A stretch of DNA of 64,000 nucleotides. It comes from Symbiodinium natans. Lineage: Eukaryota; Sar; Dinophyceae; Suessiales; Symbiodiniaceae. Location of the stretch: positions 162,001 through 226,000 of the forward strand of contig CAJNDS010001112.1 of NCBI GenBank assembly GCA_905221605.1, read 5' to 3'. A model generated the notes under the pieces. That model was not told the origin of the DNA. It did not search any database and worked only from the letters and a program-made list of their open reading frames with translations. Shown piece by piece: positions 43,472 through 54,879 of the stretch (its first letter is position 1; every line of letters starts with the position of its first letter). Made by a program: the position numbers and the translations under genes.

Positions 43472-46400
43472 CTATTTGCTGAAGAACCCCTCCAAAACAT
43501 GTTCTTCCTTATGAGGGTAACATAGGATTCTTATTTTTCCTTTTTTTGGGAGGAGGGGGCGTTCTGAAGCAAATCCTAGAAAATATGTTGCCCTGCGTTG
43601 CATGGGACATTCGATCTGCGGGGGCTGCGCGGCATGCATCCGAGAGGCTCTCGTCGTGATACCGGAGCAGATCAGGAACAGGTGGTATCCCCACAGGCCG
43701 ACGACGCACAAGGCTGCTGTTCCTGTGCAGAGACTGCACGAATCAAAAAGTAATCGCAATGACCCCGCCTGTCTACCTCAAAAGACGAGGACTATGACTT
43801 GGCCTTCCAGTCAAAACTTTTGTGTCTTTCGCCCGTGGGGCTTTGCCGTACATATGGCCATGAGCGTAGCCTGTAGATTTAAGCACAAAGGGGACACAAG
43901 GGCTGTGCTTCGCGGATTCGAAGGTTCCCGGATTCGTGGATTCGAGTTTCGCCCCAGGACACGTAGGGTTCTCTCAAGAAAAGCCACCAACCACGTGGGA
44001 GCAGGCACAAAGAGGTCTGATCTTGGACCCGGAGTCGGTCAACACGAGAACACATGGACCACCTGGTGACCACCTACATTGAGTTCTGACATCCCTGCCG
44101 CCCGGTGCGAGGCAAGAATCGGGCAAAGCAGTTCAAAGTAACAAAACAACGTTGCCGTCTTCAAGTCGAGCCGATCTCTTTAGGAGCCGCCATACGGATC
44201 AGTGGGAGTTGACGTGGGCTTTGACAAAGGGAGAGTGGACAGAAAGACTGATTAGAACGGACGATAATGCATGCATGTGTGTGTTGTGAGGGCAAGCACG
44301 AACCGGGTAAGAGAGCGAGTTCGGAAAGGTTGAGTGAGTTTAGTGATTGAGCGCGCGAAGTGACTGAGGCGAGAGTGAGTGAATGAACGGGCGAGCAAGG
44401 TGAGTTAAGGTGACTTGGGTGACGTTGGTAAGGGAGCTTTGCATTCTCGACGACAACTTCATCGGGGGCTCACGTTGTTTGCCAAGATCCCGAGCTCTCC
44501 CAAAGCCACCCAAGAGGTAAATAGCCAAATCAGACGGCAATTGCGTTCTCCCACAATATCCAGCGCAGATCTTTAAGGAATGCCCATTCCATGGACTTCG
44601 ACGCTCGTATCGAGGACCGATTCGATTGACAACCACTTTGAGCCATGCATATTAACGGGACCTGGGCCGCCTGGCGTCAGAAATCATCGGAGGATAAGAG
44701 GAGAGAGAAGGCCGGGGGGCGGCAGGAGAGCGAAGAGGAGCTGCACACCCTGAAGTGGGGAACAAAACCGCAAGCAGTGACCTTGAACTGATAATAAGTA
44801 CGACGATGACTGCCCTGGATCTTGGACTGTCAAGGTTTACATCTCCCATGGTTCAACAGGTGCACGGTGCCCCTATTCTCTGTCGAAACCTTCGGCTGGT
44901 TGGGAAGCCTCCCGCAGCCGCCAGAGTGATGAGAAACCCTCGGAGAACGGCATCAGAGTTCACCTGCAGCTCGCAGGATGCGACAAGTACGAGACCGCAT
45001 GCCAGGCAACACCACATCGTTCGGCTCCCCTTGGCCAAGGGGCTGTGTAGCCCTCCTGATCCGTCCCGCTCTGCCCGGGGCCTGCTGCTTTCAACACTCT
45101 GGTGGTTCCTTCGAAAAACAGCGGGCTGCGTTAATTCTACTTGACCTCGGGCCCGCACCAATCCCAGTGCCGACCAGGAGGAACCACAGGAGGGATGGGA
45201 TGACAACCAGGGCCAGCATGCAAACCGAACCTCGCCACAAGCTGGCATCTGAAGCGTGGAGTTGTGTCCTCTGCCGCACACCTCCAACTCTGCGTGCGGG
45301 CTCTGCCGCATGTGCTGAAACAGGACAAAGACATGCTTATATATATATATATGTGTGTATATGTATAAATTCACACGATAATATGTGTATATGTACATGT
45401 ATATATATAAATAATATATATATTTGTGTTTCTATTGTATGCTTAATTCGGCATTGCCCTATGTAAGCGCAGTCCAGCGAACAACAACTTGCAGCCACAT
45501 TTGTGTCGCGGACAACTCCAGCTTGTGATTGCCTTCCTTTTGCCAGCACGTACATGGTCAAGACTCGTGCCTTCCCTTATTGTGCAAATCTACTTGGCCC
45601 TAAACCTCTGTTCAATGCCCACTCCATGTTCTCCACACACAGAAAACTTCGAGACCAGTCTCGTTTGGTTCGGGCACATGACACAGGGCTATATTTGGGG
45701 CCCCTCATTTTCGGAAAGCCCATAGAAGCCCCATACAACGACCAGAACCCTCCGTGACCAGGCCACTGGTGAACCCAAAGAAGAACAGATAGTTTCTCTG
45801 GCCAACCTGGGCGTTCGCATTGCCAGACTCACGATCGGCAAGTGGCGGCAAGGCAAGAAGATCCCCAACCCACAGAACTTGAAGCACGGCTGCCGCACTG
45901 ACCACAAAACGTGGTAGACTGCCAGGAATGCAACGGTGCTTCTTTTTGCCCAAGGTGCGCAATTGTTGATGAAGGGGCAGTGGTGGTCAAAGCGCATCAC
46001 ACAGTTGTCGCAGTCGGAGCAATGCGACGCTCGTGGCGGTCGCACGATGCGGCATGTGCTACACCACCTGCATTCGAGAGGGTCTGAGACGACGCTACTG
46101 ATGCTATTGCAGTGCACACGGCAGAATCCAGTCACACATCTCAAAGCTCCTGACGTTGCAGCCAGCTCATACACAAACCTTGATTCGCCTGTAGCCCTGT
46201 TTCCGTAGATCTGGTGGAATGCTGACGCGTTCCGTGTTGTCCCGGAGCTCACCCCGCTCAGTGACCTCAACGCACGGTGTGAGGGCGGCCGGGCATGCAT
46301 TGCACTAAGGTTTAGGGGTTATAGGGTTTAGGGTTTAGGGATTAGGGTTTAGACTCTCACGCTGGCGAAATGTGGGCGAGGACTCTGGGTTGAGGGTTCA

Positions 46401-47227
46401 GGGTTTAGGGTTTAGGGAGTTGCACAATCGGCACACTGAACCCCAGGTCAAGGCGCGGTCTCTCCGAGCACGTTGTAGCCAAGCTGTTCGGACAGCTTCT
46501 CAGCGCAGCCGGTGGCCAAGATCACCTGTGCAGGCGCGTGGGCTTTGGATGATTTCTTCAGAAGTCAGAATCAGAAGTATCAGAGTAAGGAATACTTTGT
46601 AAGGATTCACAGGATTTACAGCTTCCCCTCCATGGAAAATGGAGCCCAGATGTGCTCGCAGCCTCACGGCGAGGAATGATGCCAGGATCCGCCAGGCACG
46701 CAGACAGCAAGCAGCCCACAGTCATGAGGAAGAAGAACAAGGCCGTCATGGGAAGAATCGGATGCACTTCCTGGCACTCCATTCAAAGCAGTGAGCTTAA
46801 CCATCACTACATTGCACACTGTGGCACTGCGTCATCGCTAGGTTTGCCAAGATGCGCTCCAGTAGTAAGGCAGCGCCACCACAAAGTAAAGAATTGAGGG
46901 CACCAAAATACAGGCCTGCAAGAGGTCACTGCAATCATCCGCAATCGCGGATTCTGACAAAGAATCTGTTGAACATATGTTGAAAGAATGTGCGCCGGAT
47001 CCAGAAACCAGGGACTTGCCCTGCTCTTGGTCAATACCAACTTGCCGCCTTGTAGTCCGGTTAACTTCTGATTTGAGACAAGAAGCCCAGGAGAAGCAAT
47101 TTGCAGGGCCCATTGCAGTGCACCAGGGTCGGTTGATGAAATCACAGCCTGCACACAGAAGACAGGTGTCGCCAAATTTGAAGCGTGCATGGTGTGTAGA
47201 TGGGCACCATCCGCTCCCATAGTTCAA
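43472..47227 (-). CDS. DHHC-type protein S-palmitoyltransferase
   Basis: Membrane enzyme that attaches palmitate to protein cysteines, usually at Golgi, ER or plasma membrane. Exons on the minus strand, 5' to 3': ~46838-46960 ([21 protein letters not shown]1); ~46620-46782 ([21 protein letters not shown]2, then the hallmark DPGIIPRRE); ~45960-46110, the Cys-rich core [18 protein letters not shown], then [16 protein letters not shown] with an intact DHHC; ~45750-45806 ([15 protein letters not shown]); ~45150-45245 ([20 protein letters not shown]3); ~43640-43755 ([20 protein letters not shown]4, followed by the ITTR of the TTxE motif). The core exon ends after the Cys codon at 45959. Joining it to 45806 across a GC...AG intron (45807-45958, 152 nt) restores the family sequence NNCVGQRNY exactly. 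Stop near 43472; the N-terminal exon (up to ~47227) is tentative. Confidence 0.87.
44280..44425. repeat. gtgagtga-rich stretch in DHHC intron region
   Basis: Purine-rich DNA with repeated gagtgagt/gtgac motifs lies between the DHHC exons at 43.7 and 45.15 kb. From 43770 to 45150 no other exon is firmly supported. Confidence 0.5.
45338..45432. repeat. TATA/TGTATA AT-rich microsatellite in DHHC intron
   Basis: A run of tatatatatgtg and atatatatt. It lies between the DHHC exons at 45150-45245 and 45750-45806. Confidence 0.85.
46305..46425 (+). repeat. TTTAGGG runs in DHHC intron
   Basis: Two short groups of TTTAGGG heptamers (46308-46352 and 46390-46420) lie between the DHHC core exon and the DPGIIPRRE exon. 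Confidence 0.8.
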
Positions 47228-47849
47228 CCTTCTACCAATGCGTCGACAGCGACGTATAGAACAACTTACTTACCATTATCCAACCAAGCCTAACAGGTAA
47301 CAAGCACAGTATAGCGCGCCATGACTTTGCTCCTTGCCATGGTGCACCCCCACACCCACCGTGTTCCCAAACAAGCTTGTGCCCAAAACCCACGACGCCT
47401 CAGGCGACTTAATGTCTCAACCTTCGGCGTTCCTGGATATGTGCAGCCAGCATGTAGCGGTGGCCAGCACGACTCCGAGCACAAACTGATCCTCATAAGG
47501 ACGACGATCAGCAAAAAAAAACTCGCCTTCGAGTGCCGAGGCCAGGCTCTCGCATCGCTGCTGCCGATTGCTGCGATGCTCACCAACACCTTTGGGCTCA
47601 CTGGGGATGACTGTATTCAAGGTTCTTCCACCCTGCTTACAACCCTGCTTGCAACCTGCCCTCAGACCTGACCTTGCATTTCCCCAAGTCCGACTCTGGT
47701 CCCCGGGTTGAATGTCATACGTCTCTGGCCGGGAGTGTTGACACAGATCGCGCGTCGGTGCGTCTGCTACGCGAGAAGTACACAAGTTGCTGTACAGGGT
47801 GACGGGTGGGCCCACTAAAGCCTGACAGTTGTTCCAAAAAAGGCCGGTG

Positions 47850-48245
47850 TCTGCCCAATTTTGATGACCTGGAGAAATCGTAGTTAAGGAGGATAACAAA
47901 AGGGATGCATTCATCTTCTATCATCCTATTCAGCTTATAGGCTCCTTTTGCAGCAGATAATGAATTGAAAAACAGACAAACCAATGTTCATCCAGCCCGC
48001 AAGTCACCCAGAAAGCGGCATGCCAAGGAACAGTTCTCGCGCAAGCACTGCGCTGCCGAGCACTCGTGGCCAGGACTCCCTGTCATACAATATCCTCAGG
48101 TGTCTGTCTTGCACTCTTTCTGGGTACGTGTGTCGATGTGGTCCTCGGAGATTAAGGTGGCAATCGCACAAGTGGTCTTGACGATTGCTTTCGTTGCAGT
48201 AATTCCAAACAAGATCCCAAGTAGCATCGGCATCTTTAGCCAAGG
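47850..48245 (-). CDS. Candidate membrane-protein exons, unidentified
   Basis: At 48110-48240 the minus strand reads MPMLLGILFGITATKAIVKT and continues TTCAIATLISEDHIDTR, a plausible hydrophobic helix and flank. At 47880-47960 it reads AAKGAYKLNRMIEDECIPFV and continues ILLNYDF. Both have exon-like composition and share the strand of the DHHC gene. They could be its 5' exons or another membrane protein. No motif fixes the family. Confidence 0.35.
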
Positions 48246-48359
48246 CTCCTGCACAGCAGAATCTGTTGCCCGCTGGCCATACCTGCAACGCGGAAACAGT
48301 TCTCAGCAGTGCTCAGACTGCTCTCAGCCTCCCTGAGCTGTTACAGCGGACGTAGGCTC

Positions 48360-48460
48360 CATACTAATATATATGTATATGTATACCCTGTAAGGAAATA
48401 TATATATATATACATATTATATATATATATATATGTGTATATACCCTTTAAGGGATTATA
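48360..48460. repeat. TATATA microsatellite
   Basis: Tatatatatgtata and related runs. The small plus-strand Tyr/Ile frame is an artefact. Confidence 0.9.
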
Positions 48461-48611
48461 TAGACCCAAGATGTGCCTTGTACAGCCGCGAGTGTCCCGT
48501 CACCGGAGGTGCCGGCGGAGGTGGTGGAGGAGGTGGCGGACCCCCGACCTGCCGGGCAAAAAGTCGAAAATGAGCCCGTAAGCCCCTAAGGCCCTATGAG
48601 CCGTACGATCC

Positions 48612-48670
48612 CTAAACCCTAAACCCTAAACCCTAAACCCTAAACCTTAAACCCTAAACCCTAAACCCTT
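48612..48670 (+). repeat. CCCTAAA run
   Basis: Eight near-perfect heptamers. No gene lies between 48460 and 48780. Confidence 0.9.
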
Positions 48671-48784
48671 GTGGTGGCTCCTCCAGGTCGCTCACGGCCA
48701 GGCACTGGATGCCACGCTTGTTGGCGGCAAGGCTAGACGCGCACCTCACAAGGATTCAGCCATAAAAGCATTAAAAGTGTTTTG

Positions 48785-49122
48785 AATAGTACGAACTGTA
48801 CGAATAGTATTAATTGTATTCATAATATTAACAGTATGAATACTATAATAGTATTAATAGTTAATAGTATTAGTAGTATTAATAGTATCAATAGTATTAA
48901 TAGCATTAATAGTACTAATAGTATTAATAGTATGAATAGTACGAATAGTATGAATCGTATGAATAGTGTGAATAGTGTGAATAGTATGAATAGTATGAAT
49001 GGTATGAATAATATGAATAGTATGAATAGTATGAATAGTAGTAGTATTACAGTAATAGTATGAATAGTATGAATAGTATTAATAGTATTAATCGTGTCAA
49101 TAGTATTAATAGTATTAATAGT
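48785..49122. repeat. AATAGTATG/AATAGTATT nonamer-type array
   Basis: About 340 bp of aatagtatt, aatagtatg and aatagtgtg units on the plus strand. This gives Asn-Ser-Met-rich frames one way and Ile/Leu/Phe-rich frames the other. Both are artefacts of the repeat. Confidence 0.93.
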
Positions 49123-49430
49123 GTCCGGCATTTCTGACGGGCTGGGGCCCGCAGACTTACGGAAACTACACATCGCCCGTGCAGACACGGCTCTCATCAT
49201 CGAGCAGCTTCCTCGGCCGTTGGCTACCCACATTCATGCAGAAACAACATGCCGACATGAGGCTCACAGAAGAAGGCCCCAAACCCGAGGAACCCAGACA
49301 CAGTCGAATCTTCTGGCACCACATGTACAGATGACAGGCTCCGCCTAACGCCCGCAGCGTGTTCGACCAGACCAGCGCCATCCCACACTGATACTTATAT
49401 TCGTGACGCACGCTCTGACCCTCAAAAGTC

Positions 49431-49835
49431 CTAAAACTTTGCGAATGCAGCCAGGCTCAGCGCTTGCTCCTCGCTGCCAGCCTCCGGCAAAGAGCTCGAC
49501 CCCACCACGACAAGCGCATCGCCCACGCGGAGGTCCGGCTGCACCTGGTCCTGCGATTTAAGTGCTACTGAATGTGGGGAAAACATGGTGGGGATATATC
49601 GTGCACTGTCTACCCCATGTTATTTACGTGTATGTTTTAGAAATCTTGTATCTACATCTATACATAAATATGTGTGTAATAGTGCAATATCAGGGATCTG
49701 GTGCGTGTCGCTTCCGTGAGTCTGAAGCTTGACTAGTTTGTCCCTGTTCACTCTTCCTGGAACTCGAGGTCCTCACTGATACTGGTCACGACTAGGCCAA
49801 TGCCCCGATGCCATGTGCACTGGAGGCCTGCACAT
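49431..49835 (-). CDS. C-terminus with RCK_C/TrkA-C-like domain
   Basis: Two minus-strand exons join into an RCK_C-like fold, a ligand-binding regulatory module in K+ channels, cation antiporters and SLC13-like carriers. Exon 1, ~49745-49835, reads GIGLVVTSISEDLEFQEE (family pattern: hydrophobic strand, 'sI.R', acidic turn). Exon 2, ~49431-49560, reads VQPDLRVGDALVVVGSSSLP (family pattern: 'L..GD.LvvvG') and ends in SLAAFAKF with a stop at about 49431-49433. The intervening ~180 bp is intron-like. Upstream membrane exons were not identified: candidate hydrophobic segments at 50.1-50.4 kb are overlapped by an open plus-strand frame. Which transporter or channel owns this tail is unknown. Confidence 0.5.
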
Positions 49836-50469
49836 TCTGCCACTGGGCTCGAGACTCTCCCGGCATTCTTCAGACAGACTTCCGTGAGTATTTACCGGTA
49901 TGCCGAAAACAGACGGTCTCGAAGAAGATCAGCTAGAACTGCGTCATGGTCGGAAAATACTGTCAACCTTAACTTTAACATCAGTCACGCCCCAAGCCGA
50001 CGAAGTGGGACTAGGTGTTGGCTAGATGCCCCATGCTTCGATGCAGCAGGCTACATATTTGACACAAGCTTGCTGAAGGCTAAAGCTTGCCCTCCCTCGC
50101 CTGGCTGTCCAAAGCTGTTGAGAAGCAAACGCACTACCTTGGACCCCGAGGACTTGGGCGGCCGGGGATTGCTACAACAACGGCAGTCGATTCCAATCTT
50201 GCCAGGAAGCTCTCTTCGGAGGCAAGGCCTGATAAGCGACAAAGAATTGCAAGAAGTCCGACGAACGGTGGAACCGTTGCAACTGCGACAATCTGAGGGG
50301 GCTGCAGAGGAGCCTGGCAATTCTGAAGGAGTAGGCAGACCTGAGAAAGCCGATGGAAGCTAGAGGAAAGGATCAGAAACAAGCTCCTTTCAAGATTCAG
50401 CAACGTGGCGGGTGGCTTTGAGGTCATCAACACAGAAAGGCGCAGACAAGTACGAACTATTGCCAACAG

Positions 50470-51860
50470 CAACCAGGACTGTCCAAGGCTTTTCTTGGAT
50501 GCCGGCCGGCATCCGCGGTATCCGCGCCGTCATCCATCGGAAATTCTACTGTGCACCTTGTACGATGCTACTATGACAAATGCTGGTGCCCAAGCTCATG
50601 CTGGCAACACACGTGGGCTTCGCTTTAGAGTTGCTCCTTGGCCTTCGTTAGGGTCCAAGGTGTTGAAGATCCCGACACCTCGAGTGCTCTCAGTTTATGG
50701 GCCCTTGTTTAATCCAGAGCAGCGATTAAAACACATCCCTTTCTCCTTAGGGCCTTAGCCTACCTCAAAAAGGGGGCCATTCAGATATGTGACCATGTAC
50801 ACCCTGCATGAACTTGGGGGTATCGAGCCGACAATAATTTGCAGCCGACCGGGCAGCGCACACTTCACTTTCCGGTGCTGTGTACGGAACTGCATGGGAC
50901 CTACAGCAAGGTTCCTTCAAGGCACTATGCAGGGCCCCTGATTCTCATCTGGCGAATCAGAGGTCTAGACTCGACAGCTCCCGCACTAGCTATCGTAATC
51001 CGTGAGAACCCTCGCCCGTAACTCGGCAGCCCCCCAGCTTTGCCGGGATGCCCTGAAATTCTATTGCCGTCAGAAGTAACGAGCTTGAAGCTCGGTAAAC
51101 TGTGCAAATTGTCAACCCCAAAATGATGCCAACCCTCTGATGTTGCAGGCCCTCAGGGCTCCGGTTGGACAGAGGCCCCGAATGAAAGCTGCTTTGCCAC
51201 CCACCTAGCTGACTGTAATCCGAGCTTGAAAAAATGCGATTTGACGTGCGACGGCAAGCGCTCCTTTTGTTGAATGCCGCTTGGGGTGCCATGGGGGTCC
51301 TGACAAAAGACTTCGGGCCCTTCGGGCCCTTTGGGCCCGACGGCAGACACCAAGAAGGGTCAACATTGTGGCAGGTTCCAGATGTTGATGCGGAGTTAGG
51401 CAGGGTAATGAATGAGTGAGGTTGTTGACTTAGGGCGCCGCGACATAAGACACGCTTAGTCGCTTAGCAGGTTCTGCTTCGCTTCGCACATGCTCAGGCG
51501 ATGGGGCATCATGCAGTGCTGGGCACTGCCTGCCTTGACTTCTGCCACAGCCTGAGCTACACAACGTCGAAGAATAGGAGCTTGTAGACACATCACACAA
51601 CATCTGCAATGCCCTCAGCTAGCCAACGCCACGCCAACTCGTCTGTTGGCAACATGCTTGCCTAGTGCTATGGGATGCAGTCAAGCCACGTTTCTGCGAA
51701 TGGCTTGAGCCAACTTGTGGCACGCGTGAGACATTTCCTGTGCGATTTCTTCAATATTCGCAAGACGCTCGCGGGAAGGGGGCAGGGACCCAATGCTCAT
51801 GGATCTTCATGAATCTTCATAATCTGTATACACAATGTATACACATGTAAGCAGCCTCAC
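50470..51860. other. No gene supported
   Basis: Open frames are short and conflicting on both strands. Nothing is recognisable. Confidence 0.4.
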
Positions 51861-51865
51861 TGACT

Positions 51866-51899
<34 letters not shown>

Positions 51900-51945
51900 A
51901 AGAAAGAGAGAAAGAGAGAGGAAGAGAGAGGAAGAGGGAACGAGA
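51866..51945 (+). repeat. (GA)n microsatellite
   Basis: A run of gagagaga with gaaagaaa interruptions. Downstream to 52370 no gene was recognised. Confidence 0.9.
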
Positions 51946-52375
51946 GAACTTGTGCTCGCAGCTTCGTACCAAAGTCTTATGGAAACAGGCCTCAATCCGG
52001 CGAACCCCTGGGACTGATCAGCTTGCACTAGGCTAGACGTCTTAACTCCAGGCTTCCCACGGAGGGGGCTGAATACAGGAAAGAGGACGGTAGTCAGTAG
52101 CCAGGGTGCTCTCTACCGAGAGCCCTACGCATGAATTGCACGCAGACCCCAAACAGCGTAAGACCACATAGCATTCCAAAGGCACCCTGAGAGCACACGT
52201 TGAGACTGAAAGACGCTGAGAGCACGACCACTCAAAGAGCACTCACAGATGACCCCAAAAAGAACTATAAGATACCAGAAACATGCGCGCGCGCGACCGA
52301 GGCGAGAGTGCGAATCGGAAAGCCCACGGAAAGCAAAGCGCACCTTTTCGCGCCGCGAAACTACGGTGCATTGTC

Positions 52376-52442
52376 TTATATACATATATATATATATATT
52401 ATACCACATACATATATATATATATATATGTATATATAAATA
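52376..52442. repeat. TATATA microsatellite
   Basis: Two tatatata runs separated by ttataccacata. They lie just left of an unassigned stretch (52450-53080) whose open frames have no recognisable domain. Confidence 0.9.
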
Positions 52443-53284
52443 TGTACACATGTACTCTTTTAGGACTTGCAGCTGAAGCTCCGGGCCCCATAGTCGACGA
52501 GCCACTCGGGCATCAGCGATGAGGCATGCACGTAAACCTCAGAAAGCCGGCCGTAACTTCACAAACTGTGGAGTACAGCGACACCCGCTCCTGAGCATAC
52601 GAAGGGAAACTATGCGACAGCACATGTCACCAGCCAACTCCCACCCAAAGCACTGAGGACCCATCGCGGAAGACCACGCGGCACTGCCCTGCGTTCTGCC
52701 GGCACGGCACAACTTGCCAGAAACCAGAAGCCTGGAAAATGTGTGGCTCACAGCACCGCGGATATTTTGCCGGAATTGCAGTTCGGCAGCTGGAGTCCAG
52801 TATTATCCGCATTGAAACCGTGTTAAACAAAAGCAGAGCCGGCCTCTCGAAGCACAAGGCCTGCGGCATCGGGATCTATATCGAAGCTGATGCGGCCGCG
52901 CCTTTGGTCCACATGATGCACCTAAGCAGCGCCACGTTTGTGAGGAGAGTATAGGAGAATACAGCTGGACCAAACGAGCGACCGCTGTCGCACGACTGAA
53001 CCTTTGAGCTCCCGACCGTCGGAATCTGGAACCAGAACCGCCTCAATACTGCTTGACCGGTGGGCATGTGTAGAAAGAGATCATGTTCCCCTAAAACCCT
53101 AAAACCCCCTTATATACAGAACCCAAGGGTGGTCTAAGACCCTAAACCCCAAAACCTTCAAAGCCCTAAAACCCCAAAGCCCTCAATCTCAGTGCAGAAA
53201 AGCCTCGTGATCCTGTAGGTGCACTTGGCCATAAGTGTTGCGTCTCCGGCTGGCGAAGTGGAGTTCACTTCCTTAGTTGCTGAG

Positions 53285-53400
53285 TTCATAAGCCCCCAAA
53301 AAGTGTACACTGTCAGTTCTATAGGGGATTATAGGTTCCCAAAAAGTGTAAAATAAGCCCACAAAAAGTGCACACTTTCAGTTCTATAGGGGATTAATTA
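53285..53400 (+). repeat. Two direct copies of 'ccacaaaaagtgcacacttt' unit
   Basis: The unit 'ccaaaaagtgtacactgtca gttctataggggatta' (about 53296-53333) is repeated at about 53361-53398, with a shorter 'cccaaaaagtgtaaaataag' half-copy between. Non-coding. Confidence 0.75.
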
Positions 53401-53527
53401 GAGTATCAAAAAAATGTAACGTGCACTCACTCAGCTACTAAGATTCTGCAGCACGGATGGCCGACATCATGTCCGGATACTGCCTCGAACGCGCAGCTCC
53501 ATGGAATAGTTGACTGGCTGCACGAAC

Positions 53528-53595
53528 TGGAGGGTTTACGAAAATAGGGGTACCTTCTTGGAGGTCCTTATTACAAGGGATCCTACTTTTTGGTT
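53528..53595. mobile_element. Truncated short inverted-repeat element, copy 4
   Basis: The sequence begins 'gggtttacgaaaataggggt' and continues with 'accttcttggaggtccttat' and 'tacaagggatcctac'. It matches the reverse complement of the right half of the 28.0 and 59.5 kb elements. The other terminal repeat is missing. Confidence 0.65.
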
Positions 53596-53689
53596 AACGT
53601 GCTGTATTTTCCCTGGGTACGGGCTCTGCGCGACACGTCGTTCGCACTGGCAGGCGTGGTACGGAGCAGAACAGCTGTTTTTAGGGGGT

Positions 53690-53980
53690 TCCCAAAACTA
53701 TTCTTTTGGGACAGCATGGTTGGGAGTGTTTAATGAAGCATGTGAAGCCAGCTTTTCTTTTTGGGACAGCATGTTTGAGATGTTTTAGTGGAAGGTAAAC
53801 GCTTGTGACAGATTTTCTTGTTCCACATCCTTGTGCAGTATGTTGTGCAAAGAGGCGAAAACGCTGTAAATACCAGTGCTTGGGGCATAAAAGGCTGTAA
53901 ATACCAGAATTTTGGGCATGGTCGCGAAAGGCATGGACGCTTGCGACAGATTTTCTTGTTCCACATCCTTCTTCATTGAT
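53690..53980 (+). repeat. Diverged local duplications
   Basis: 'ttttgggacagcatg' occurs at 53704 and 53758. 'gctgtaaataccag' occurs at 53862 and 53890. 'gacagattttcttgttccac' plus 'atcctt' occurs at 53806 and 53944. The minus-strand open frames over this are repeated segments of one another, not a gene. Confidence 0.7.
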
Positions 53981-54233
53981 CCTTTCGTTGTTTTGGCGGA
54001 TCGCGTTTCAACAAGTCCACCATCGGATTCAGGTCTTCAACCGCAACACCCTAAACACCACAATGCGAGACAATGCGATGTCATGATTCCAAGATGGCTC
54101 TTGCATGCTCTTACAGTAAGTCACTGGCTGGAAATTGCTCAAGCAGCGAAGGACCACGTGATCTGGAGCTCGGACATTGATCCGCACCAGACCCCATCCT
54201 GCGGATTTTTGGCAACTCTTCCATTTCCATGTG

Positions 54234-54292
54234 TAGGGTTCAGGGTTCAGGGTTTAGGGGCTTAGGGGTTTAGGGTTTAGGGTTTACTGCTC
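54234..54292 (+). repeat. TTTAGGG run
   Basis: A mix of ttcaggg and tttaggg heptamers. No gene was found between 54000 and 54880. Confidence 0.85.
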
Positions 54293-54879
54293 CAGCAACA
54301 GCCATGATATACAACAAGTTGCACAACCACTCGGCATCCAGAAACACTGCCATTGCTGCATCACGGCTGTGTGACTCTGATTTTTGGACTCGAAGCAGTT
54401 TGTCTCGGAGCCGGGTCAGGGAAATAGAGTGGGCCCACGGATCAACTGAGAAGCATTAAGACAACAGCACTCAACACTCAGACTTGAAAGCTGACGATAG
54501 CCAAACATCTAAACATCCAGGTGTGTTGCGGCAGCAAGCCTCGCTTGCCAAGCTGCCTTGGCATCAGCCATGAACTCAAGAAGGAAAGGCAGGGTGCTGA
54601 ATCTCAACGTCGGGAAGCCCCACCCTAAAATGCTGCTCACGAATTATTCGCAATTTTTTTGTGCGGGTTTGAGGAGTTGGCCGTAGCATCAGCCAGGTTG
54701 CGCCTGCTTCTGGACACGGCCAGCGTCCGCAAGTACTTCATGCTCTTGGGCAGTAAGGTCCCACAAGTGCCTGGCGCACAAGCTGTGCTCACAGATCTCT
54801 AGCATGTCTGGTCATTGGCAGTCATGTCTCATCATCTATTGTGACCAGAGCTCAGACTTAAGACATATTTCCGCAAGAT

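Noticed and set aside
48820-49233. Ile/Leu/Phe-rich minus-strand frame resembling membrane helices
   Set aside because: It is the reverse reading of the AATAGTATG/AATAGTATT array. Only its non-repetitive end at about 49133-49233 could be real.
49800-50363. 187-codon plus-strand frame
   Set aside because: It overlaps the minus-strand RCK_C-like exon, has no recognisable domain, and its composition is compatible with a chance frame.
53730-53976. Cys/Lys-rich minus-strand frames with internally repeated peptides
   Set aside because: The repetition is at the DNA level (several local duplications) and the frames stop within the duplicated units.
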